NCBI GenBank assembly: GCA_947471745.1
Contig: CANJKZ010000068.1
Coordinates: 3,921,501 to 3,985,500, forward strand
Length of the DNA: 64,000 nucleotides
Direction: 5' to 3'
Origin: Closterium sp. Naga37s-1
Taxonomy: Eukaryota > Streptophyta > Zygnematophyceae > Desmidiales > Closteriaceae
In this document: one piece after another, positions 43,620 through 53,210 of the stretch
Layout of the letters: every line of letters begins with the position of its first letter
Position numbering within the stretch: position 1 is the first letter of the stretch
Program-made: the position numbers and the translations under genes
Notes under the pieces: model-generated
Database searches by the model: none
What the model was told of the DNA's origin: nothing
What the model saw: only the letters and a program-made list of their open reading frames with translations

Positions 43620-43935
43620 GGAGATGACTTGAACCAATGACGAGAGTGAGATCTGAACCCATGCCCTTTCGTACTGGAACTTTTGTCGGGGTGGGATTTG
43701 AACCCACGCTTTGCAAATGTGACAGCCTGCGACATTTTTCAAATCACGTCGCTGGGTGTGGGTTCAACCCCCGTACCTTCCAACCTGCGACATTTGTGAA
43801 TGTCGTCGCTGAAGTACACGTTCCAACCTGGCGACTCTTGTCGAATGACGTCGCTGGGTGTGGGTTCAACCCCCGTACCTTCCAACCCTGCGACGTTTGT
43901 CAATGACGTCGCTGGGCGTGGGTTCAAATCGCAGC
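43620..43935. repeat. Tandem repeats carrying tRNA T-arm-like motifs
   Basis: Units of roughly 60 bp contain GTGGGTTCAACCCCCGTACC (43756 and 43859) or variants such as GTGGGATTTGAACCCACGC (43691) and CGTGGGTTCAAATCGC (43917), alternating with TGACGTCGCTGGG and CCTGCGAC. The paired GTGGG...CCCAC around TTTGAA or TTCAA resembles a tRNA T-arm (B box). No complete tRNA can be folded from it. It may be derived from a tRNA-type SINE. Confidence 0.5.
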
Positions 43936-44256
43936 TTTGTCACATCATCAACCCTCGCAGCCTTGTCATTTCACAAACATCATCAACCCTGTTCCTTCCA
44001 AGCTCCATTCCAACCCGTCAAATGACGTCGCTGGGCTTTGGTTGACTCCAACGAACAAGAACCCTCCGACTCGGCATTTTCTCTCGCCACCCCGCGCCAA
44101 CTAACTTCCTAGCTTTGCAACCACAAATCGCCTTTCGCCAAGCTATCTAAATAGCGTCACCGTCCGTTCCGCCGCGTCCCTCTTCGGGGGGCTCTGGCTC
44201 AGTCGGGATACTACAGACTGTATACAGTATGTACGATGCATGCCGATGTCTCTTTT

Positions 44257-44655
44257 TGTAACACCTCGCTACCCACTGGGTCAAAACGAGGGTGTTATTT
44301 GGCGCAGCGGAGTGCCCTTAACACAGCCCACAGGCGTTACACTCGTCCCCCCCTGGTGCCAACGTCCCCGTTGGCCCTGGACTTCAGGAAGTCGGCCCCC
44401 TGCCGCTGGGACCTAGATTTCGCAGTGCTGCTGGCTGCGACTTCGCTGGTTGCTCAGGCCAGCGGAGGATCGTTCGCTGGGTTCGAGCTGGTTACAACCG
44501 CACTTCAGTTCTCGCCAAAGGCGGAAAGTGTGGTCCAGCCGGGATTCGAACCCTAGGCTCTGATACCAAATGTAACACCTCGCTACCCACTGGGTCAAAA
44601 CGAGGGTGTTATTTGGCGCAGCGGAGTGCCCTTAACACAGCCCACAGGCGTTACA
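44257..44655 (-). mobile_element. TRIM: 399-bp miniature LTR retrotransposon
   Basis: Two identical 85-bp terminal repeats (44257-44341 and 44571-44655), TGTAAC...GTTACA, flank 229 bp of non-coding DNA. The target duplication is CTTTT (44252-44256 and 44656-44660). On the minus strand the primer site TGGTATCAGAGC begins two bases inside the right LTR, and a G-rich purine tract borders the left LTR. The primer homology extends beyond the usual 12 bases into GGGTTCGAATCCC, a tRNA T-arm. The element is absent from the matching place in the duplicated block (near 3545), so it arrived after the duplication. Confidence 0.95.
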
Positions 44656-45248
44656 CTTTTCGTGTTGTGATTCACGCAGCTGCAGATGCACAGCCACCTA
44701 CTCGGTTCTAGGTCCTATCCAAGGTCACACAGAAGGTCTCTGTAACCCCATCCCCCATGACGTTCAGCGTTTGACTTTAAAGACTCATCCTCGAGTTGCG
44801 AAAAAAAAAAAAAAAAACAAACAAACTCATTCCGTGGCGGAAACGCCAAAACTTTAGGTCTATCGATTTTTCCCGCCCGAAAATGACATCCCTGCTTAAA
44901 TAATAATCGCCAAACTTTAGGTCTGGAGGCTCCACTGAAAATCGCAGACGGCTGACATTGTTTTTCCCCTACAGTTTCGTCGATTTTAAGTCTTGCGGTT
45001 CAAACCAGGTCGATTCTGTCGAAGCTAGGGTTTTGTTTGATACAACTACCTTGAAGCCTGGTTGACGGTGCGACCGACAATATGATGTTGTCAGTGAGAA
45101 CCGCCTCCCACCCAAGTCTCCGGGCAATCCGAATGGGGTATTTCATGGCTGTGATATCAAGCCAGGGAGTTCGTACTAACCTACTAGGTTCCATTCTCTT
45201 TGCTTGGCATTACGGTAGTACAACTACTACTAGACACTCCGTACTACA

Positions 45249-45623
45249 ATGGCCGCAATGTCTGCCAGGCTCAGTCTACCCTCCCGGTCGCGGTTTCTGT
45301 CTCTGTTCTGTTGTGTAGCGAAGGGAGCCTCAGTGGTAACTGTCGCCGCCGTCGCCTCGTTAGCGCTGCTGATGCTCTGGCTGTATCATTTCTCCTCCCG
45401 TGTGAGCCCAGATGTGCTGGCGGTTCGCGATTACTTAGACTCCTGTGTCGGCGTGGGTGTTGCGTATCGTGGCATTCACACAGGCACTTCTTTTTTCCGC
45501 GGAATTGCATGCTCCGATGTGGTGAACGCTGCTGCCGTTCGCGGCAAAGCAGGCTTTGAAAACGGAAACAGAACTCGTTACCAACGCATCATGCAGCAGC
45601 AGCAGCAGGGTGGTTATGACAGC

Positions 45624-45659
<36 letters not shown>

Positions 45660-46034
45660 TACATCAAGAGCTCCAAAAAAGGCAGTATGAGGGGGAGGAA
45701 AGTGGCAGCTGCCGATCCAGGATCATCCAGAATTGTCTCAGATCCAGGCTGGGGGCGTCACAGTGGCGCTACGAGCAGCAGCAATGAGAGAGTGGCAGAC
45801 GCTGGGGGAAGGGATGGCTGCCGAGTCACATATGACGCCACAGTAGACCCTCGCGACTTAAAGCCAACGTCAGCTTTCACCTACTCCAACTGCAGCATCG
45901 AATGGATCACTTTCTCCACCCGGTGTGGGAAAGGCGTTCAACGCTTAGCTAAGTTCTGTGAGATGAACGGGATTCAGCTCGCGGTGCTTGGTTTGAATCA
46001 TCCCAAAAATGGGGCTGATCGAAACCTACCGTGA
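45249..46034 (+). pseudogene. PLOD-like glycosyltransferase copy D, truncated
   Basis: The ATG at 45249 opens 261 codons: a basic N-terminus RLSLPSRSRF, a signal anchor (VVTVAAVASLALLMLWLY, about residues 29-46), SCVGVGVAYRGIH, FFRGIACSDVVNAA, Gln and Ser runs encoded by CAG/AGC repeats (45594-45660), then DPGWGRH, GRDGCRVTYDATVD, LKPTSAFTYSNC and the domain start IEWITFSTRCGKGVQRLAK, LAVLG. Similarity to copy C ends there, and 12 unrelated codons lead to a stop at 46034. All catalytic motifs are therefore missing. The upstream region matches that of copy B. If translated it would be a membrane-anchored stem without an enzyme domain. Confidence 0.8.
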
Positions 46035-46837
46035 AGCTACTTTTTAGTTACTTCTCGGTTGTTGTCCAGGAAACAACTTTCTAGTTACTAGCGAACCTAC
46101 TGCAGAGTGGCGATGCGAGGTTGGGCTTCTCCGAACGTAAACATACTGGAGAGTTACTTTGTGGCAGGAATGAACTTGTGTGCAGCGAAGTCCCCACGAT
46201 GGCACACGAAACGCAGTAACTCACCTTTTGCGACTGAAGCGGCTTACACCCATTTGAACACGAAAAGCTGAGTAACATCGCGTTCCCTTAGCTGTGACTT
46301 TTTGACTGGCTGGGAAGTCATGTTTGCACTGGGTTGCGTCGAATGGGCGTATCTCGCGCCAAACACTGTCAGAGAGTTCGTCTTGTTCATCATTTTTCAA
46401 GTCTACGACACCTGTCAAGCATCTACCGAACAGGTCAGACAACAAGACCGAACTGTTGGTTTACACGTTTCAGCATGAAGCACAAGGCAAATGCACGCCT
46501 GTGCAACACGTCGCAATCATTTTCTTGGGGTCTGCTGACGTGTGCATCTAGTGCATCCCCAAGTGTCGCTATATTATTGTCTCACGAAATTGTGTGTTAC
46601 AGTTACGATGTTGTTGATAGGGTAACTTGTATTTAGCGAGATAATTTATGTGTACATTATAGTTTTTTTTTCTGGTTCTGTATATGCATATAATATTATT
46701 TAATCCTGCATTAATAGTACGATTATTTATTGCAATTACTAATTGACAGGGTTATTGAACAAATTACTACGACACACAGACTACGACGCAAACACAGCTG
46801 CAAACACGACATCATACGCTTGCTCAAAAGGTGAGGC
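46035..46837. other. No gene seen; partly AT-rich
   Basis: Only short frames without recognisable motifs. 46640-46760 is clearly more AT-rich than its surroundings and could hold the 3' end signals of the minus-strand gene to the right. Confidence 0.45.
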
Positions 46838-49800
46838 TTAGGGACCTTGCAACCCAGGCAACCCTGCGCATGAGATAAACACCCTCTCGGTGGTTGCATG
46901 GAATTTCCATGCAGCCTTATCAGCCTCCCACCACGGGCCCGTAGCTGCGGTCCTATTCTGAACGGCGAACGCGACGGCATTGTGGACTTTCGAATGTTGA
47001 ATCGTCAATGCGTTTCGATTGTGAACCGGGCTTCGCGGCATTTCTTCACCATTGATCAACTTGTATTCGACCTGCAACGAGCAATGGGTTGGGGTGTGTT
47101 TAACGTATGTCAAAAACCAGCATCGCGATACTGCAACTAGACAAAACACCGTGTTAACACAACCACCCAATGGCTCAACATACCCCCAGCAGAAAAAAAG
47201 CAAGTTGCTTGAATCGGAGCACCACAAAGGAGTGCCCCGGCCTCTGAAACGAGTGGAATACTGCAGCTGTGAAGAAGTCCGTTGAGAAGGACAGCCCATC
47301 GTCATTGAAGTGCCACTTCAGCAAGCCCCATGAATTCGCATCTACTCAACAGTGGGGGTGATAATGGGGGGAGAAAAGACGCGTTGGTGGATGCTATATA
47401 TTGAGTGGGTGGGGGCAGGTGTTCTGAGCGGAGAAATGACTGTGAGAGGCGCTGCATAAACACGCAGAGATGGCTGGCACTGCAGTGGCGTTAAACGTGT
47501 GCCTGCTGGAAGTGGACAAGCTAGATGCACTACAGTAGGGTGGGGGGAAGGGGCAGGGTTAGTAGGAGGCACTAGGGTTTAGCAGTGAAACACACATGTG
47601 GTGACAGGTGCACTACAGTAGGGTTTAGTTCAGGTGTGCCTGCTGGAATGGGAAGGTGGGGGCACAAGGGAGGGAGGGGCTGGTTGTAATGAGACACCAG
47701 GGCCTTGTGAATCACGCAAGGTGCCCTCCAGCGTCTGCCCTCTGTTGCGCCTGCTGGAATGGGAAGGTGGGGGCACAAGGGAGGGAGGGGCTGGTTGTAA
47801 TGAGACACCAGGGCCTTGTGAATCACGCAAGGTGCCCTCCAGCGTCTGCCCTCTGTTGCGCCTGCTGGAATGGGAAGGTGGGGGCACAAGGGAGGGAGGG
47901 GCTGGTTCTAAGGAGACACCAGGGCCTTGTGAATCACGCAAGGTGCCCTCCAGCGTCTGCCCTCTGTTGCGCCTGCTGGAATGGGAAGGTGGGGGCACAA
48001 GGGAGGGAGGGGCTGGTTCTAACGAGACACCAGGGCCTTGTGAATCACGTGCCCTCCAGCGTCTGCCCTCTGTTGCGCCTGCTGGAATGGGAAGGTGGGG
48101 GCACAAGGGAGGGAGGGGCTGGTTCTAAGGAGACACCAGGGCCTTGTGAATCACGCAAGGTGCCCTCCAGCGTCTGCCCTCTGTTGCGCCTGCTGGAATG
48201 GGAAGGTGGGGGCACAAGGGAGGGAGGGGCTGGTTCTAATGAGACACCAGGGCCTTGTGAATCACGCAAGGTGCCCTCCAGCGTCTGCCCTCTGTTGCGC
48301 CTGCTGGAATGGGAAGGTGGGGGCACAAGGGAGGGAGGGGCTGGTTCTAATGAGACACCAGGGCCTTGTGAATCACGCAAGGTGCCCTCCAGCGTCTGCC
48401 CTCTGTTGCGCCTGCTGGAATGGGAAGGTGGGGGCACAAGGGAGGGAGGGGCTGGTTCTAAGGAGACACCAGGGCCTTGTGAATCACGCAAGGTGCCCTC
48501 CAGCGTCTGCCCTCTGTTGCGCCTGCTGGAATGGGAAGGTGGGGGCACAAGGGAGGGAGGGGCTGGTTCTAATGAGACACCAGGGCCTTGTGAATCACGC
48601 AAGGTGCCCTCCAGCGTCTGCCCTCTGTTGCGCCTGCTGGAATGGGAAGGTGGGGGCACAAGGGAGGGAGGGGCTGGTTCTAATGAGACACCAGGGCCTT
48701 GTGAATCACGCAAGGTGCCCTCCAGCGTCTGCCCTCTGTTGCGCCTGCTGGAATGGGAAGGTGGGGGCACAAGGGAGGGAGGGGCTGGTTCTAAGGAGAC
48801 ACCAGGGCCTTGTGAATCACGCAAGGTGCCCTCCAGCGTCTGCCCTCTGTTGCGCCTGCTGGAATGGGAAGGTGGGGGCACAAGGGAGGGAGGGGCTGGT
48901 TCTAATGAGACACCAGGGCCTTGTGAATCACGCAAGGTGCCCTCCAGCGTCTGCCCTCTGTTGCGCCTGCTGGAATGGGAAGGTGGGGGCACAAGGGAGG
49001 GAGGGGCTGGTTCTAATGAGACACCAGGGCCTTGTGAATCACGCAAGGTGCCCTCCAGCGTCTGCCCTCTGTTGCGCCTGCTGGAATGGGAAGGTGGGGG
49101 CACAAGGGAGGGAGGGGCTGGTTAGAACGAGCCACACGGCCCACACTTTGAAGCCCACAGGGAGTGCAGGTGCCCTACAGTTTGACTGCAGGTGCACATG
49201 CTGGGTCGGAAAGGTGGGGACACAAGGGAGGGTGCGGCTGGTTATAAACGAGGCACATGGCCCACACTTTGGAACCCACAGGGAGGGCAGGTGCATGGGT
49301 GTTTGCCCTCAGGTGCGCCTGCAGGGTGGGGAAGGTGGGGACACAAGGGAGGGTGCTGCTGGTTAGAATGAGGCACATGGCCCACAATGTGAAACCCGCT
49401 AAAATGGCAACTGCAGGGGGTTTTTGCCCTCAGGTGCGCCTGCTGGGTGGGGAAGGTGGGGACACAAGGGACGGAGCGGCTGGTTAGACCGAGGCACACG
49501 GCCCGCACTTTAAAACCCACAGATATGGCAGGTGCGCTGCACTTGGCCAGCATGTGTGCCTGCTGGAAAGGGAAGGGGGGGGCACAAGGAGTGAGGGCTT
49601 GGTGAGAACGAGGCACACGGGTCTGTATGGTCCCGCATCGATGGCAGGTGCACTGCATTGGCAAAAAAGGGGGTGAGCCTGGTGTGGGGGTTAAGAAAGA
49701 AGGCGTGGGTGGGGCTTCGTCTTACCAGCTCGATGTTCGGCACAAAATGCTGCAGGGTTCCGACCACTTCCCTCCCGCGATCCGGTCGAGCAATGCGGAT

Positions 49801-52388
49801 GTTGAAGCTCTCGTACAGCATCACACGGCCCATTGTGTGGACCTTGTTGCGGGCATCCTGCTGCTGTTTTCGGAGGTGGGACGGGCGCGTTCTCTCGTTC
49901 TCCATGACCAGCCGCATAGTCGGCGTCGGTGATTCCGATAGCGGTGCAAAGTGCAGTGATGTTTGTGTCCCGCGGCGTCCAATACTCAAGGTCGACGTCG
50001 GGCGTCTCGAAGTACATGATCTCCACCGCACGTTTCGCCGCTCCCTGACAATGGAGCAAGGGGAGTTTTCAGTGGAAGGGGGGATAGATGAAAGGGAGGG
50101 GAGTGAAGGGCGGTGGCGGGGAAGGGGTTGGGGGAGGCGGAAGCTTAGGATGAGGGGGCGGATTGGGCTACGTGCGAGGTGAACAAGCGCAAGGGAAGGC
50201 GCACATGCACTCCACTCATGAAACTGGATGTTTCCATGCAAACTTAGAGAGTCCACGTGAACCACCTTCACAACAAGCATGCACCCAAACCCAACGGACC
50301 TTAAACCCGTTGTGAATATCGGGGACGCCTGCCAAGGCGGCGGCGTAGTGGTGAGCCCACGTCAGCTGCATGCTTGACAGCTGTTGCAAGTCCAATATGA
50401 CGCCTCGCTTGTGCGCCAGCTTCACCGCGTTTTGGATTGCATTTCGGTTCGGCTCCACACGAATGACGCTGGGAACCGGTGGCAGCATAGTAGCAGCTGC
50501 CACGCCGTTGTTGCGCGTTGCGTTCCCACCCGCACCTGCCTGCCCGCCCCCATCCGGCGACGCATCCTCGGCTTGGCCAATGTCGGGGGAGTTTGCCGGG
50601 TTGCTGGTGCCTTCTCCTCCATTGTTTGTCGGTGAGTTCGCCGCAGCCCGCTGCATGTTGCGACGCTCGTTCTCGTATTCCATAAGGCGGCGGCGGAACT
50701 CACGGTTCTCCCTTTGCGTGTCCTCAAATTCGGCCCGTGTAACATTGTCGATGATCTCGTTCCCCTCCTCTGCATCGGGATCCGCAGGTTGGTCATATTC
50801 CTCTTGGTCTTCGTCATCACTTAGCTCATAGCCCGTGAAACGCCGTGATGAGTTTGGCTGCTGCTGTACATGGCCATTCAGTGGGAAGGGAAGCGCTGAT
50901 GAAGCCTGCTGCTGACACAGAGGCGCCGTGGTCTGCTGCTGATGCAGAGGCGCCGTGGTCTGCTGCTGATGCAGAGGCGACGTGGTCTGCTGCTGATGCA
51001 GAGGCGACGTGGTCTGCTGCTGATGCAGAGGCGACGTGGTCTGCTGCTGATGCAGAGGCGACGTGGTCTGCTGCTGATGCAGAGGCGCCGTGGGCTGCTG
51101 CTGATGCAGAGGCGATGTGGGCTGCTGCTGATGCAGAGGCGACGTGGGCTGCTGCTGATGCAGAGGCGACGTGGGCTGCTGCTGATGCAGAGGCGACGTG
51201 GGCTGCTGCTGATGCAAAGGCGCCGTGGGCTGCTGCTGATTCTCAAACGCCGTGGGCTGCTGCTGATTCTCTGTCGACGTGGTCTGCTGCTGATGCAAAG
51301 GCGACGTGGGCTGCTGCTGATGCAGAGGCGACGTGGGCTGCTGCTGATGCAGAGGCGACGTGGGCTGCTGCTGATGCATTGGCGAGATGGGCTGCTGCTG
51401 ATGCTGCACACGCGCGTGATGCTGCTGCCCATTGGTTTCCAGGTGCAGCGGTGCATACGGCTGCTGCTGGTGCAGGGGTGCAGACGGGGACTGCTGAAGG
51501 AGTGGTGCAGGCGGCTCCTGCTGATGCAGCGTTGTTGACGGCTGCTGCTGATGCAGCGTTGCTGACTGCTGCTGTTGATGCAGCGTTGCTGACTGCTGCT
51601 GCAGATGCAGCGTTGCTGACTGCTGCTGCAGATGCAGCGTTGCTGACGGCTGCTGCTGATGCAGCGTTGCTGACTGCTGCTGTTGATGCAGCGTTGCTGA
51701 CTGCTGCTGCTGATGCAGCAGTGCTGACGGATGCTGCTGAGGCAGGGGCGAGGTGGGCTGCTGCGCGTGATGGGAAAGAGACGACGTTTCGTGCTGTTGC
51801 AGCCCATTGGCATGCTGATGCATGGATGAGGGCGGTTGCTGCAGATGCTGGCGATCACCAGGCAAAGAAGATCCAGAGGTTAGCTGATGCTGCAGCCCAT
51901 TGGCTTGCTGAGACAGGAAGGTCGTGGGGTGCTGCTGATGCTGGCCGTGTGTCTCCACGTGCTGCATAGCTACACCGACTGGTCTGGCACCAGGCGGCAC
52001 ACTAGCGCGCCTCCCACCACTGCGGCGGCCGACACCGGTCCGAGCAGAGTTTGATGTTGTCGAAGCGGGCAGTTGTGTCGATCCCAGTAGCGAAGTGATA
52101 GACACCATCCGTTCGCCTGCACAAAATGCATCACGAATAGTGTCAGAAGCGGAACAAGGGCTGAAGGACAGGCACATCAAGGGCTGCAACCGTGAAATGC
52201 AAGCCTCAAACTAATCACGATACGCAAATGGCAGGCTCACCTGCGGTGGGCGTCGTGGAAGCAGCTGCACCTGCCGAAATTCCAGCAGAGGGTTGACCTA
52301 GGACACGGACTGATTCCAGTGCTGCTGCGAACCTGCTGTGCTGTCCTTTAGTGGGTCGACCTGAGCGTCGTGGTCCTGAGGATGCCAT
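46838..52388 (-). CDS. Unrecognised multi-exon gene with Gln/Pro-rich repeat region
   Basis: Exon 1 (52388-52241) starts MASSGPRRSGRPTKGQHSRF, an AT-hook-like basic start, and ends at a GTGAGC donor in phase 1. Exon 2 (52116-50300) follows a TTTTGTGCAG acceptor and restores the frame. It holds a Gln-rich domain of 9-residue repeats (LHQQQPTSP, ATLHQQQQS), an acidic patch (ELSDDEDQEEYDQPADPD), a helical stretch (FRRRLMEYENERRNMQRA) and a C-terminal segment (VILDLQQLSSMQLTWAHHYA). Exon 3 (50044-49736) joins in phase 0 (AVEIMYFETPDVDLEYWTPR); a one-base shift near 49910 is needed to reach KVHTMGRVMLYESFNIRIAR, then a GTAAGA donor. A short exon from 49652 reads CTCHRCG. A last exon at 47071-46838 (VEYKLINGEEMPRSP, NAVAFAVQNRTAATGPWWEA) ends with TAA. 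Splice phases fit, but I cannot name the family. A DNA-associated role is only a guess from the basic N-terminus. Confidence 0.6.
47640..49190. repeat. 111-bp minisatellite, 14 units
   Basis: Units start at 47640 and recur every 111 bp (one is 106 bp, lacking CAAGG, near 48048), nearly identical over 1.5 kb. Older, diverged units of about 115-120 bp flank it to about 47530 and 49640. 111 is divisible by 3, so long frames stay open on both strands by construction; I do not regard them as genes. On the minus strand each unit has a polypyrimidine run ending in CCATTCCAGCAG, a good splice acceptor, and the array lies inside an intron of the minus-strand gene. Confidence 0.95.
50915..51720. repeat. 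27-bp coding repeats in the Gln-rich exon
   Basis: Roughly 18 units of GCTGCTGATGCAGAGGCG-like 27-mers, followed by about eight related units with GCAGCGTTGCTGACTGC. On the minus strand they encode LHQQQPTSP and ATLHQQQQS. The plus-strand reading (DAEATWSAA) is a shadow. Confidence 0.9.
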
Positions 52389-53210
52389 TGTAGAGGAAAA
52401 TCAACTTTGGTCAGTCTGGAAAACTTACTGAAAGTATGTTTCCCCATTCTATTTATAGGGAAAGCCTCGTAGCTTAAGCACGAGATCAGCATAAGCTCAG
52501 CTAGCAGAGCCTCGGGATTAACAAGAGGCTCCGTGATCAATGGCGCCATGGTTCAGAGAGGTGTAGAGTGGCGACGGCCATCTCTGATTCAAAATTCGAA
52601 AGTTTAAGAAAGGAGGCTCACGTAACTGCTCCACGGTCGTGTCTATGGTGTCGCGCGCGAGGTACGTTAGCAGGAGCGTGACTCAACCGAGACAGACGAT
52701 GGCATTGCTGAGTTGGCCCCGAACAACACTGGACCTGGGACTCGTTGGTGTGGGGAAGCTAGGGTTTCACGCATTTGGTTGCCATTGGCTGGCAAGCGCG
52801 GTTCCTACATGGGGTTGTTTGGCAAGTCCACACAAACGGTGTGGGTTAGGTACATGTCGAGCCGCTAACAAACCTGTACAACTTCGACCTCACTAGAAGC
52901 GCGAAAATCGAGAAGTAAAAAAATGGCATGCTTAAAGTGATCTCTTAAAACAAAATCAAATCTCAATGTTGCCATAATGGTAGCCACAAATTTGCCTAAG
53001 AGTTGCAAGTGGTATGATTGGGATGTGGATGTTAACGGTAGACCGGGTGAGGTGTTCAGAAGAGATCACGAATGCGAATGGTCGAAGTGACGAGAACGGT
53101 ATGAGGGCATCTGGACCGCCGAAACGGCGGACAACTTCGTGTCGATGTTACATTCAAGCACCATTTACTCACCGTGCCATGCAGAACTCCCAATATCCTG
53201 GACGTAGGCA
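52389..53210. other. No gene seen; upstream region of the minus-strand gene
   Basis: Frames are short and without motifs. It should hold the promoter of the gene starting at 52388, but I see no clear TATA box close to it. Confidence 0.4.

Noticed and set aside
43670..43720. Possible tRNA gene
   Set aside because: Only a T-arm-like motif is present; no acceptor, D-arm or anticodon arm could be placed.
44257..44341. Cassandra-type TRIM with 5S rRNA promoter
   Set aside because: No 5S rRNA-like sequence is seen in the 85-bp LTR; the similarity is to a tRNA.
47656..49125. Long open frames (489 codons plus, 352 codons minus) in the 111-bp array
   Set aside because: The period is a multiple of three, so any frame lacking a stop in one unit stays open throughout; there is no non-repetitive protein part.
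47640..49190. Possible CRISPR-like array
   Set aside because: Units are contiguous with no unique spacers, and the genome is eukaryotic.
50845..51969. 374-codon plus-strand frame of DAEATWSAA repeats
   Set aside because: Antisense shadow of the Gln-rich minus-strand exon, which has consistent splice sites and non-repetitive flanks.
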